Source of the DNA: Ehretia macrophylla
Lineage: Eukaryota > Streptophyta > Magnoliopsida > Boraginales > Ehretiaceae
DNA length: 64,000 bases
NCBI GenBank assembly: GCA_037974665.1
Contig: CM075777.1
Span: 16,887,001-16,951,000 of the forward strand
Direction of reading: 5' to 3'
The notes under the pieces were generated by a model. The model was not told where the DNA came from and ran no database searches. It saw nothing but the letters and a program-made list of their open reading frames with translations. Shown here in pieces: positions 35,527-46,874 of this stretch (position 1 is its first letter; each line of letters begins with the position of its first letter). Made by a program: the position numbers and the translations under genes.

Positions 35527-35786
35527 CATAGGTGGCGTTTTTTAAAACGCCACCTATAATTTTTTAAAATATGTTCTACCATAGGCAGGGGTTCTCTAAC
35601 CGCCGCTAAAACTATTAACGGCGGTTCAAGAACCACCGCGAAAAGATTTGTTGTGCGGCGGTTGGTCGAACCGCCGCAGTTTCTATTTGCGACGCATGAA
35701 TTTACGACGGTTTATCAAACTGTCGCCTATTATTTACCGGTGGTTAACCAAAATAACCGCTGTTGATTATCACTTTTTTTGTAGTG
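35527..35786 (-). repeat. CACTA right terminus with subterminal inverted repeats
   Basis: The block carries GGTGGCGTTTT..AAAACGCCACC (about 35530), ACCGCCGCT..ACGGCGGTT (about 35600-35627) and GCGGCGGTTGG..AACCGCCGC (about 35656-35679), further degenerate GGTTT copies, and the terminal inverted repeat at 35772-35786. It mirrors the motif at 9921-10000. Confidence 0.85.
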
Positions 35787-37650
35787 TTAATTATATTAAC
35801 TCTGATATCATGTTTAATTTTCTTTTATAACAAGATGTGAATATTTGATATATTAGATTCTTTTCACCAAAAAATAAAGATATATTAGATTCTTATCATA
35901 GAATGATTATTAGATTCTTATCATACAAGAAGCAATAAAACATTATTGTAGTAATGAAATTAGTTTCTTTTTGTAGTAACATCAATCATCATTCATTAGA
36001 ATAACGGTGAAACTCATACTTTGACTTCAATATTATGGCTCTTTATATTCATAAGTCATCCCTCCAGCTTCAATTGGTACCCAAAGATCATATGAAATTT
36101 TTAGAATTTAGTTTTGGAAAGAAAAAAGAAAAACAATGAGAGATTTTGGGAGAAAAGTATTTTCCCTTACTTCTTGGTCTCTTCTTCAAATATTAGTATG
36201 GCTTTTTACATTCATAAGTCAATGCTTTTGTTTTTTTTTTTAATAGAACAGTTTGTTTTAGAAATTTTCAAAAACAAATTTTAAGAACAAAAGAATAGAA
36301 AATTTATTTTAGTAAAATTGTTCTCTAAACAAATTTTTAAATGAAAATATTCTTAAAATCATATATATGAAATTTTTAATTAATAAAGTAATGAATAAAA
36401 ACTAATTAATTAATAATTTAATTAATTTAATATGAAAGTAATTATTTAATAATTAATAGTTACATAGTGTTTAGAAGCACTTCTACTGTACAAGTGAATT
36501 CTATTGTTTGGAACTGTAAAATAGTTTTAAGTCAATTCTATAATTTATAGATATAAATTGTATTTGCAACACATATAGAATTAGAATTAAAAATTATATT
36601 TTACTTGAATACCCCTCCAACTTTATTCTATTGGAATTAATAAAATTTAAAAAATGATAAACAAGAACTTTTGAGCTATCCAATAAGCACTAGCATGAAT
36701 TAAAATCAAATAAGACAAGAATGACAATTGATGCCAAGTTTAGCAAAAAATTATTGATAAGGCATATAACAATTATACAAATACAAAGGCAATTATGAAG
36801 AAATTTGCAAGTCGAATTGAAACGAATTGCTAGAATAGAAATAAAAAGAACTCCCAATATGATTAAACCACAAAAAAATTTTAAAGGCGAATATTATACC
36901 AATCAAACGTGTATAATGACTATGCAATCAAGAAAAGGCAGGATTTAGCAATTGTACATAAAAGTAAACTCCGCTTACCTTTTACATGTATCTTGAATAA
37001 ACATTCCTTCATGTTGGATACCGTAAAATAATATTGAAGAAAAATATTATTCATGTCCTGATTTGTTTGATAAATTATCTTCTTCATGTTTTATTGAAAG
37101 AAGAAGGGTAAGGGAGAGGGTTAATTAATTTGATTTATTTTTTATTTTTTTATCTTCATTTTTGAGCCAAAGTTAAACTTAAGTGTAAAAAAAATCTAAA
37201 AGGTAATTTTGTTCTTAAAAGATAAACAACTAACTTAAAAAATATGAATTTATAAATTTCATCTCTTGATCAATGATTTGGGTAAAACTTGTTAAAATCC
37301 AAGATTTGCAAATTCTGAATTTTACAATTCTTTAAAGTGTTGTTTTCAAACATAAAAAAATTGAATTTGCAAATGAATTCTGCAAAATTTTGTAGAATTC
37401 ATTTGTTCCAAACAGTCTATAAAATTTTTAATTAATAATGTGTATTGGAAGGGGCGTGAGTGTGTGTGTAGAGGGAGAGGGGTGGGGGGAAAGGTAGGCT
37501 TAGGGAGTAAGAGAAGTGGTTGGAAAAAACAACAACAAATGGAAAATATGAACAAATATATAATTTCTTGTTCTTGACAACGTATTTCTCAAAACAGTTT
37601 TTCAAAACAATTAGCAAAAACAATTCATACCAAATAAGGTTTTTTTGGTT

Positions 37651-37655
37651 TAAAA

Positions 37656-37699
<44 letters not shown>
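37651..37699. repeat. A-run and (TA)n microsatellite
   Basis: About 13 A followed by roughly 18 TA units. Copy 2 lacks it at the matching place (about 51650), so it grew after the duplication. Confidence 0.9.
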
Positions 37700-37701
<2 letters not shown>

Positions 37702-37739
37702 AAAACAACTACAAACAATCTCTATTTGTCTCTATACTT

Positions 37740-37990
37740 AGAGGTGGCATTTAGGTTGGGCCAACACAAGCCCAAGTCAGCCCAACATACGAAAATTCTG
37801 ACCCAGCCCAACTCGGTTGAAAATAGGTTCGACTCGGTCCAACTTACCATATATAGGTGGGTCGAGCTGGGTTATATAATTTTTGGCCCAATCTATTTGA
37901 GCCCAAACCCAGCTCAACCTAGCCCAGTTAGAAGGCTCATATCGAGCCCAACTCAGGCCCAACACAAATTAAGCACAATTAGCTTATTTA
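37740..37990. repeat. Dense GCCCAA/TGGGCC motif cluster, copy 1
   Basis: Many copies of GCCCAA, CAGCCC and TTGGGC occur within 250 bp, with a TATATAGGTGGG in the middle. The matching cluster in copy 2 is 51690-51990 and has expanded with AGCTCGAAGCTCAA-type units. Confidence 0.7.
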
Positions 37991-38348
37991 TTAAAAGAAA
38001 TTAAAATATTATGCTTTATGTATTCAATGTAAGTCATAGTAACAATTTTTTTTGTTAAAACAAACTATCAAGTTGTAATAACTATATTTTTTTAACAAAC
38101 TAATAATAACAAGTAGCAAATTATTTCTTAAGTTGATATTAAATGACTTATTATAAAAAAAATTATGATATTGCAAGTTTGCAACTTGCAATTTTAAATT
38201 CTTTCATATAATTTTTTTAAAAATATTTTAGGTACAATTTTTTGTTATTATTTTATAATCGTACATATAATTTTACCAAAATGGTCTCTTATCTTATTAA
38301 TTTGTGACAAATTCATCTCTCATCTTCAAATTGTGACATATTAGTCAC

Positions 38349-39484
38349 TCATATGTGATTATTGTCTATATTGTCATTTGAGTACATTACATAGTGGTTG
38401 CACAACCATTTGGGCATGATATTGTTGGGGAAGCCGAGCGACATCGGGCTTGTTGGTATACCTCAGCTACCATGGTTGCCCAATCCCTCGCCCGTTTGGT
38501 TCGGAGATTGTCAGGAGGTGTTGGGTCGTAGAAGTTTGGGGTACATCCAGAGTACACCCACTAGAGTGTTTTCGGTTTATGCCGACACATTTAAGATGTT
38601 CGTGGTTCGTGGATCGGGGTTCATGATTGAAGATCAAGACTTGAAGTGTATGGAATTACTGAAATTGTATCTTTTAAAATGTGTGGTATTTTATTGTCTA
38701 ATTGTCTTCTTATTGTCTAGTTGTTATACTGTGCTAACTGTTGAATTGCACAAACTCTTTTTTTTTTCTTTCCAAAAACACCCCGATTTATTGTATCTTT
38801 CTCCCTTACTAAGTAACTTTGGTTACTCTTCTTGGTTTTTACATGATCCAGGAGGTACAGTTAGAGTAGTTGTTGTTACCTTAAGTGTTGTGTTGCTTAT
38901 CTTACTGAGGTTGGAGTGCCTATATGCTAGCCTTGTAAAGAATATGTCGAAGATGTGATTATGATACGTTTGTATTCTATTCGAGCCTTTATGATCTTGT
39001 ATGTATTTGTGTTGTCTTAAGGAATGTATTATTAAAGCTTTAGACTTGTATGATAGTTAGATACCAGTGGGCTTGTAATAACTTCTAGTGCTTTACTTTA
39101 TCGCTTAGTAGTTTGCATGCTTGTATGGTTTGATGAAAACGTATTGAAGGACTTAAAATATAAGAAAGTTAAGTAGATAATATTAGAGTGATATGATAAG
39201 TAAAATTATAAGGATAAAACTTCACCAATTAATGAATGCATGCTTGTATGCTATAGCTTATGGTAGTAGAAGGGTCGGATGGCCATAGTGAATAAAATGT
39301 TGTTGTGATATCAAGAGATGGGGTTGATTGAGGATGTTGGATTATGGTTTGGTAGTTGTACTTACTGCGTGCACGTTTGGTTAATCCTATAAATAGTGAA
39401 AACTCTGTCTATTTTTCTCTCGTTTTTCTTGACCTCGGGAATGGGATCAAGGCCTCCGGTCCCGTGAGGGATTGGGGTGTTACA
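38349..39484 (+). repeat. Truncated 5' LTR
   Basis: It matches 44696-45825 from CTCATATGTG onward and ends GGGGTGTTACA. The hairpin region is 38415-38474 (arms weakened to CATGATAT / CTACCATG) and the TATA box CCTATAAATAG is near 39388. The 186-codon frame at 38398 is LTR sequence, not a gene. Confidence 0.88.
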
Positions 39485-40524
39485 AGTAGTATTAGAGCTT
39501 AACAGCTCACAGCCGGGACAGGGTCCCCGGTCTGTTGGGTAGTGAACCTTGAGTACGTGGATGAGAAGTGAGTTTTGAATAAGTATGTGCTTGCATGTGG
39601 ATTTGTGTTTATTCGAGTGAAAATGTGTTTTTATGTTCTAGATTTGCGTGGAATAGGAAGATTATGTGATATATGATTTTGTGTGCACCTATGTGCCCTA
39701 CTTGCATAACATGTAAAGATTGTGTGATACGTGTCGTTATGTGATTCATCGTGTATCTAAGTGATCTCTTGACTGTTTATTTACCTTGGTTTCTTGTAAT
39801 AATATGTATTAAATGTTTATCTTGTGTGAAACCCTCCACATACATGTATTACCCTTCGAAATGGTAAGTAAACATTCTCCCTTATAAAGAGATGGTTGAT
39901 GGTAAATCTCCCACGTGTTGAGACCAACATGAATGAGTAGCACTGATCAGATATCTCATATTTGGCACCAGGCCCTTGGAATTCTTATTGTGTAAACTTC
40001 TAGAAGTCTTATCTAAAGGTGTTCAACTGGTAGTCTCCTTATTCGGGGCTTCATAAATAGCATTCTTTTTAGTATTTTATTGAGGATTCATGGCGGAATA
40101 CTTATTTGGTATTCATAACTGCTGGCCTTCTCTGGAGTTCCTATTTGGAAATTTTATTGGAAGTGTTTCTCCGGTATTTCTACAAGCATTGCTTGATGGC
40201 ATTCGTATATGGACTTCTTATTAGTATTTTCACAACATCTCTAAATGGGATTCCTATGCAGATTTCTAAAGGGTATTTTCTTTGAAGCCTTTATTTGGCT
40301 ACCTTTCTGGGATTTCTCACGCTATATTGTCATGGTATTTCTTCGGGATTCCTTGTATGGTATTTCTTCTGGTATTCATACGAAGAGTTCTTATTAGTAC
40401 TCTTATTGGATTTCTTGGTAGTGCATTTCTTTGGCTTCAAGACCAGTTAGAGCTACTGCAATTGTTAAAGAATATTTTGAGCATAAAAAATTACGAGGAC
40501 GCAATTTGTTGAAGGAGGGGAGGG
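39485..40524 (+). other. Internal region without genes: decayed primer site and degenerate repeat array
   Basis: AGTATTAGAGC at 39488 is a mutated form of the initiator-Met primer site. CAGCCGGGACAGGGTCC and TGTTGGGTAGTGAACC (39510-39550) are conserved with the minus-strand element. From about 39960 to 40440 variants of TGGAATTCTTATT / GGTATTTCTT recur every 15-40 bp. Then comes the hairpin AAATTACG-AGGA-CGCAATTT (40488-40507) and the purine tract GAAGGAGGGGAGGG (40511-40524). Confidence 0.75.
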
Positions 40525-41550
40525 TGTGACGCCCGAGACTTTCATCATATTCATAAATAATTGTTCCCTATCTTTTGTTTATTTCAATGTGCATCTAATT
40601 ACTTGAAAATGTGATATTTAGTGGTTACTATTCATTATGGGAATTTGACAGTTTAATTTGTCCGATTTAATATTTTTCCTAGGTAGTATGACTTATAAAA
40701 AGAATCAGAAACAAGAGATTTTGAGCTTTAGATGTCGAGAGCGCGCATTAGGAAAATATTTATTGCGTTGCATGAATAGTGAAATCTTAGTTAATTGAAC
40801 TAGTTAGATTTTTAATTGAGTTTTGGCTTAGCTTTGACCAAGTTTTTATAAGAAATTGACTTAAATTATCAACACACACTTATAAGATATACATATTACA
40901 TTACATACATACACATAACATCACAAACAAAAGAAAAAATTTCCCTTATGTCCCTCCCATAGCCGACGGCTCCCCAAGGAGAAAAGAAGAAGAAATCTTC
41001 ATCAAGCTTTGCAAATTGGCCTTCTAGCTTGAGTTTGGTGGTGTGTTGAAGCTACCTAGAGCAACTACAAGCCTCCTACACCTTGTATATGTGAGAGAAT
41101 TTGTATATTTATCCATTTATAAGTTTATGTCAATTTATGAAATTTCTAGATTTGTCGATTATAGCTTGTGAATTGCTTGAATATGGTAAAATACCTTATT
41201 TACATGCTACTTAGACCTTGCTTATGTAAGTTGATAGCTTGTTTTATGATTTAATGCAAAGATTTAAATGTAGAAGAAGATGAATAGTGTCATTATTAGG
41301 GTTTTGTTAAAATTTGCTTATGGGATTGAATTGGTGTTATCTATAAGTGCTTTAGGTGTTAATGAACATAGATTATTGATTGTGTGTAATTGGTTTGCCC
41401 GAAATTGGATTAAAATGTGAAATTGGCTAAAATTCAGAAGGGGATTTTCGTAAAATGATAATCCGGGTACAATTGAACATTAGATTAGGTACCTACTATG
41501 CGGGAAAGCACTTTTGGTGCTAACGTAGCATTGAATTAAGGGGCGGTTAG

Positions 41551-44323
41551 TGTCACGCCCCTACCCTGACTTATCGCTAGGTTAAGGCCGAAACATGACG
41601 TGTCAATGCTTAACCCCTGTAAGATTTGAAAGTAGAAACCTGAATAGTTATAAATGTCCACAAGAAATTCAAAAATACTCCAAGAATTTTCCCCAAAACA
41701 TCGGCCATAAAGGTTTACATCACCCTATTATATGTTACACTTCCCAAATCCACCTGTCAACATTTCAAACCTAGGTTTACTAAGTAGATTAATCGACTTA
41801 GCTAGGTATCTAGTTGACCAAAAGAACATTACCATAGATTAAATAGTTTAATTATACAAAATCATGCTTATTACAACAAAGAGTACATCTTCACAAGCAA
41901 ACATGTAGGTCACATAAGTAGGAATCCAACTCAGCATATCAATGAAGCTTGCAACCATATAGGAGCTTGCTCGGACTAATCTTCACCTGAAATTGTTAAA
42001 AGAGGGGTGAGCTAGATCCTCGCATATAGCTCAGTGAGGAGGTAAACGAGGACGGATTTTCGAAAAGGCTTTATTTTTTCGAAAGCTTCTTTCTAAAACT
42101 GTGTTGTGCATATATCACATGTATCAAGAATACAACCAATCTTAATAGGAATACTAAACTTAAACACGACAAGAATCAAACTTAATACCAAGCAAGCAAC
42201 TCTACTCTCCGAGGGTTGTACCAAGTGAGAGTAGATCAAAGGATATCATATCAGGAACTTGTTAAAGATGGCTAGTCTCGGAACTTCTTGTCAAATCATC
42301 TTTATCAATATCACAACTTCATATACCAATCATGATAATGTAATCTAGATATACACCCAAACAAAGGCCATGGTAGCCTGTCCATCCTGGCAAGCCTAAT
42401 GCCGCCCAGGTGATACAGGAACTTCTACCATGGGGTCCATTAGATTGCTTAATTGTGTCAAATATATACCTTCTATCTCTCCAAGTGACATCCCAAATGA
42501 GAGAGGAATTCAAAATAGCAAACAGGCTCGAAAGCAACAAAGTAGGTTGTCACCGATTAGTAATAGTAATCAGAACATAATAGTGAAATCATGATTCAAA
42601 TAGAGTTCAGATAATACATAATCATGCAAGTGGAGGTCAGCGAGGAAAGTTACCTCCATCATTCAAATGTATACATAATCCAAACTTAATCAAGCATACT
42701 TATTATATATCAAACAAGTAGACATGTGAACACTTTGCATTTAGAATTCATAAAACATAAAGTGGAGGTTAACAAGGAAAGTTTCTTTATTACACAAGTG
42801 TTTAACCATGTAACATCCGAACATATAGTGATATGTGCATCATTTAGATAACCATGAAACCAATACTCATCATGCTTAACCATATTAATACCATGTAGAA
42901 GAACTCAACATAGCCATATACCAAAGGAGGGTATAAGAATACCTTAAAACAACTCAAAACGACAATAAAATGTAATCACGAACGAAACTATAAAACATCC
43001 TCAACCCTTCTGCATTAGCCTAACTTAAACAATTAATTTACCTACTTTCCCAAACTTTAATTACTCTGATTTTGGTCTAGAATCGAAGCTTATCGAATGT
43101 GGATAACTCTAAAATCAAACGAAACTCAATTCAGAGTTGAAATGAATAAGATATGGCCTCCGAAAAACATTGCGCAAAGTTGTCTGTCGTCCGGTTGACT
43201 GATCCAGTCAACCGGATCCGACTTGACTTGCACGGCAGTGACTTCCAGGCAACTATCCAGTCGACCGGATCCGACTTTAGTCGCCCAGACCTAACATCAA
43301 AATATATAAATTTGTATTTTATTGCTTCTTTTGCTCAACCTCTTAACTCTAAACCTTAGTCATTTCACCCAAACACAAACTCTACCATTTTATAACCTCA
43401 AAATCACAATTATCATGTTATAACATCATCCACAAATCAACCAATAATTCATAGAATATCCAAAGTATCATCTAAGCCCTAATGTCCTTAACTCCTAATT
43501 TCATCTATTGCAAACAAACCCAACCTTCAAACACATGTATACAAACTCACCCAACTCATTTCAAACTCATAAACTCTTCAAGATCATCAAGCATGTGTAT
43601 AGCAAGTATAACCCTAGCTTACACTACCCATTCAATTCAAACAATATGCCCAACCAAGTTCAACTTTATCACCAAGCATATTCATCACTATTATCATGTT
43701 CAATATGTATATAGAACATAAAACACACCTTGAATGGCTTTGTAAAGCTTTTTAGAAAAAACTTCCCTCACCTTAGATTTGAGTGAAAATGCAAGAAATG
43801 GGCCTAGGAAAAGCTTGTATATGCAAGAAATAGCTTGAAGATAACTTGTGCTAGCTTGGAAATACTTCTCTCTTCTTCCTCTTCTTCTTCTTTCTCTTTT
43901 CTCTCTTCTTTCTTCTCTCCCCTTCTTCTGATTGTGTGGGTATGTGTAGTGTGTGTGTTGATCATGTATATGTGTGTGTTATGTGGTGTGAGTGTGTTTT
44001 TATTAGGTAGGATATTTTCTTACAAAGCCAAAAGACCAACATGCCCCTTTAACTAATTAAAATCTACTAGCTTGCCATATAGTTGTGTTCTAACTATTTT
44101 GGTTAGCTAGTGCAATTGGGTAGAGTTTAATTAATGCCTACGTTATCTAAAACAATGAAATACACATAGTTGAATTTAGATGCACGTCAAACGAGGCAAA
44201 TGCACGAAGAATGATGTAAATGCACATTAATTAATATAAATGTATATTAAATGGTGCAAAAAAATATATAAAATGCTATAAAATGCATATGAGCTCTATA
44301 CTGGCTCGGTACGGGGTCTCACA
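41551..44323 (-). mobile_element. Solo LTR of a related family, nested in the 3' LTR
   Basis: 2773 bp. The minus strand starts TGTGAGACCCCGTACC and ends GGGGCGTGACA. Flanks are GTTAG (41546-41550) and ATTAG (44324-44328), a 5-bp duplication with one change. It has no internal region. The body is diverged from family L, but it keeps the hairpin block in minus orientation (42369-42432), marking it as a sister family. Pyrimidine-rich TCTTCTTCC runs (43870-43930) and a TG-rich stretch (43935-44000) lie near its start. Frames at 42319-44056 are not genes. Confidence 0.9.
42369..42432 (-). other. Hairpin block of the sister LTR family
   Basis: The outer arms CATGGTAG/CTACCATG are identical to family L, but the inner stem is CCTGT/ACAGG plus CCTGG/CCAGG, replacing TCGAG/CTCGA. 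Pairing is kept although the bases differ. Confidence 0.7.
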
Positions 44324-45944
44324 ATTAGGGTATTGTAGTTAAAAGTGACTCAGGGCCTTCCCGAGCTTTTGTCTCCAAAGCGAGTTTTTAGGGCTTGAAT
44401 AGGTGTCTTTTAACATCCTTAGGGATGTAGAATAGTCGGTTTGTGGAAATTGTACCCTGAATTTCTTATGGGAGTAAAATTGTCTTTAGTTGGCAAAGGG
44501 GAAATGCACTTAATTGTAGTTAAATGTTTGTGACCGACTTCTATGTGATTGGTTTGATGCTAATTGGAGTTTAGTTAAGTTGTTCTAACATTTCATGAAT
44601 TGAGTTGGACATGTCTCCTTTGATCTTATATGTTAATTTCGTTTTTAATGTTTATATTGTAACTATTTATTAGGGCGGTCTACTTTATCGACCCTCATAT
44701 GTGATTATTGTCTATATTGTCATTTGAGTGCATTGCATAGTGGTTGCGCAACCATTTGGGCATGGTAGTATCAGGGAAGCCAGGCAGTATCGAGCTTGCC
44801 GGTATACCTCAACTACCATGGTTGCCTAGTCCCTCGCTCGTCTGATCCGGATATTGCCAGGGGGTGTTGGCTCGTAGGATTTTATGGTACATTCAAAGTA
44901 CACCCACTGGAGTATTTTGGGTTTATGCCGGCACATTGAAGGTGTTCATGGTTCGTGGATCGAGGTTCGTGATTGAAGACCAAGACTTGGAGTGTATAGG
45001 ATTATTGAAATCATATCCTTTTAAAATGTGTGATATTTCATTGTCTAATTTTCTTCTTATTGTCTAGTTGTTACACTGTGCTAACTGTTGTATTGCACAA
45101 ACTATTTTTTTTTTTTTAAATGCCTTAGTTTACTGTATCCCCCTTTCTCACTAAGTAACTTTGGTTAATTATTCCTCATTTTAACATGATCCAGGAGGTG
45201 CAGTTAGAGTAGTTGTTGTTGCCTTGAGTGCTGTGTTGCTTATCTTATTGAGGTTGGAGTACCTATATGCTAGCTTTGTAAAGAATATGTCGAATATGTG
45301 ATTATGATACACTTGTATTCTATTTGAGCCTTTATGATCTTGTATGTACTTGTGTTGTCTTAAGGAATGTATTATTAAAACTTTAGACTTGTATGATAGT
45401 TAGATACCAGTGGGCTTGTAATAACTTTTAGTGCTTTACTTTATCGCTTAGTAGTTTGCATTCTTGTATGGTTTGATGAAAGCATATTGAAGGACTTAAA
45501 ATATAAGGAATTTAAGAAGATAATATTAGAGTAGTATAATAAGTAAAATTATAAGCATAGAACTTCACCAATTAATGAATGCATGCCTGTATGCTATAGC
45601 TTGTGGTAGTAGAAGGGTCGGATGCCCATAGTGAATTGAATGTTGTTGTGATATCAATAGATGGGATCGATTGAGGATATTGGATTATGGTTGGTGGTTG
45701 TACTTACTATGTGCAGGTTTGATTAGTCATATAAATAGGGGAGACTCTATTCATTTTTCTCTCGTTTTTCGTGATCTCGAGAATGGGATCAGGGCCTCCG
45801 GTCTTGTCAAGGATCGGGTATTACAGACGGACTGGTTCGCATTAGTGTTAGGTGGGCCTCATACATGTAAAAGGTGGACCAATCAGATAAACGGACTAAA
45901 GTCCAATCTGTCTTTGTTTTATTGAACTTGTATAAATAAATTAT

Positions 45945-46748
45945 GGGGTGAAATGCATCATATCCCATGTACTTTAGTGAAAGTGCACAATACTTTCATA
46001 TAGTTTAAAAACCCCCTAAACTAATCCAACTGTTTTTTAAAAGTGCACAACATCCCCCCCATTAAAAAATTCGTCATGTTTAACGGATTTTGTAAAAAAA
46101 ACATAAATACCCTCAATCTTTTTTTATTTCTCTTTTTTGTCCTTTTCTCTTTTGTTTATACAAAAAAAATAAAAGAAAAAGAAATATATATTTATATATA
46201 CACAAAAAAAAATACACACACACAAACACACACACATATATACATATATATACATATGTATATGTATATACATATACATATGTATATACATATGTATATG
46301 TATATACCATATGGGGAGGGGTGACGGGCTGGGTATAGGGGTAGGGGGCTAGGTTGGGGGTGACAGGTTGGGGGATGGGGTGGGGGTGACGGGATGGGAA
46401 GGGTTGGGGGTGGTTGACGGGTTGGGAAAGTAAAGGGGTGGAGAGGGTGGGGGTAGGGGAGGGGTGGTGTTATGGAAGATGACTATTCTTATTTTTTATT
46501 TATTTTTTAAAAATGGTAGTTTGGTCAATTTTTATAATTATTTAATGGATAAATTCATTTAAAATTATTAAAAATCTTACTTAACACGTGTGAAGTACAC
46601 TCTTCGTTAAATTTAATAAATTTTTTAACTGCAGGAAGGTGTTGTGCATTTTTAGAAAACTATAAGGACTAGTTCAGGGAATTTTTGAACTATAGAAGGG
46701 TGTTGTACACTTTCAATAAAGTATAGGGGGGTCTAATGCACTTCACCC
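45945..46748. mobile_element. Mutator-like MITE, copy 2 (same 9-bp TSD)
   Basis: Flanked by ATAAATTAT at 45936-45944 and 46749-46757, with the same ends as 3697-4372. It is longer (804 bp) because a TA/CA/TATG microsatellite has grown in the core (about 46185-46305), followed by the G-rich block (46312-46470). Confidence 0.85.
46185..46305. repeat. Compound TA/CA/ATGTAT microsatellite
   Basis: TATATTTATATATACAC, CACACACAAACACACACAC and ATACATATGTATATGT-type units follow one another. Copy 1 has only a short (TA) run here. Confidence 0.9.
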
Positions 46749-46874
46749 ATAAATTATGTGTCATTTTAATTGGGAATTTATATTTTTCAAAAGATTGTAC
46801 ACTCGTCCCATGCGTCACTTCTGCCAATGATCATTCACTATTGATTGTAAAACGACCATATTATCCCTTATTTT

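Larger units (their letters stand above)
9875..35786. mobile_element. CACTA (En/Spm) DNA transposon, non-autonomous, filled with nested elements
   Basis: The ends are perfect 15-bp inverted repeats, CACTACAAAAAAAGT at 9875 and its complement at 35772-35786, flanked by the 3-bp duplication TTA (9872-9874 and 35787-35789) typical of CACTA elements. Segment copy 2 has the unoccupied site with a single TTA (49679-49681), confirming both borders. Removing the two nested retroelements leaves about 4.26 kb in three pieces (9875-11396, 18276-19686, 34464-35786). No transposase domain is visible, so it must have moved with proteins from elsewhere. Confidence 0.95.
35787..38353. repeat. Segmental duplication copy 1, right part
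   Basis: This is collinear with about 49679-52375. It resumes at the TTA duplicated by the CACTA, and runs into the left arm of a MITE that breaks off at CTCAT (38349-38353), where LTR sequence starts. It is AT-rich with no gene. 36470-37425 has imperfect inverted ends resembling a hAT-type MITE, but borders cannot be fixed. Confidence 0.85.
38349..45825 (+). mobile_element. Second non-autonomous family-L retrotransposon (5' LTR truncated)
   Basis: Plus orientation: 5' LTR remnant 38349-39484, decayed primer site, 1.04-kb internal region 39485-40524, purine tract, and 3' LTR 40525-45825 containing a nested solo LTR. No coding capacity. The 5' LTR lost its first half: it joins duplicated intergenic DNA at a shared CTCAT. 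The 3' LTR ends TATTACA exactly where segment copy 2 starts, so the element inserted at that edge of copy 2 and a later deletion removed its left half together with the junction. Confidence 0.9.
40525..45825 (+). repeat. 3' LTR, interrupted by a solo LTR
   Basis: It starts TGTGACGCCC and ends GGGTATTACA. Without the nested 2773 bp (and its 5-bp duplication) it is about 2.52 kb. The hairpin is at 44761-44820 with intact arms, and the palindrome GGTTGCGCAACC lies just before it. Confidence 0.88.

Noticed and set aside
36466..37424. Possible hAT-type MITE with TAGTGTTTAGAA / TAGACTGTTTGGAA ends
   Set aside because: The ends match imperfectly and no 8-bp target duplication was found, so borders cannot be supported.
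38398..38958. 186-codon open frame
   Set aside because: It lies wholly inside a family-L LTR and overlaps the hairpin block; sister LTRs have stops at the matching places.
42600..42810. Short repeated GTGGAGGT(C/T)A..GAGGAAAGTT/AAGGAAAGTT words suggesting a CRISPR-like or satellite array
   Set aside because: There are only two imperfect copies at irregular spacing; this is ordinary LTR-internal duplication.
46043..46324. Tyr/Ile/Thr-repeat frames
   Set aside because: They are translations of the TA/CA microsatellite.
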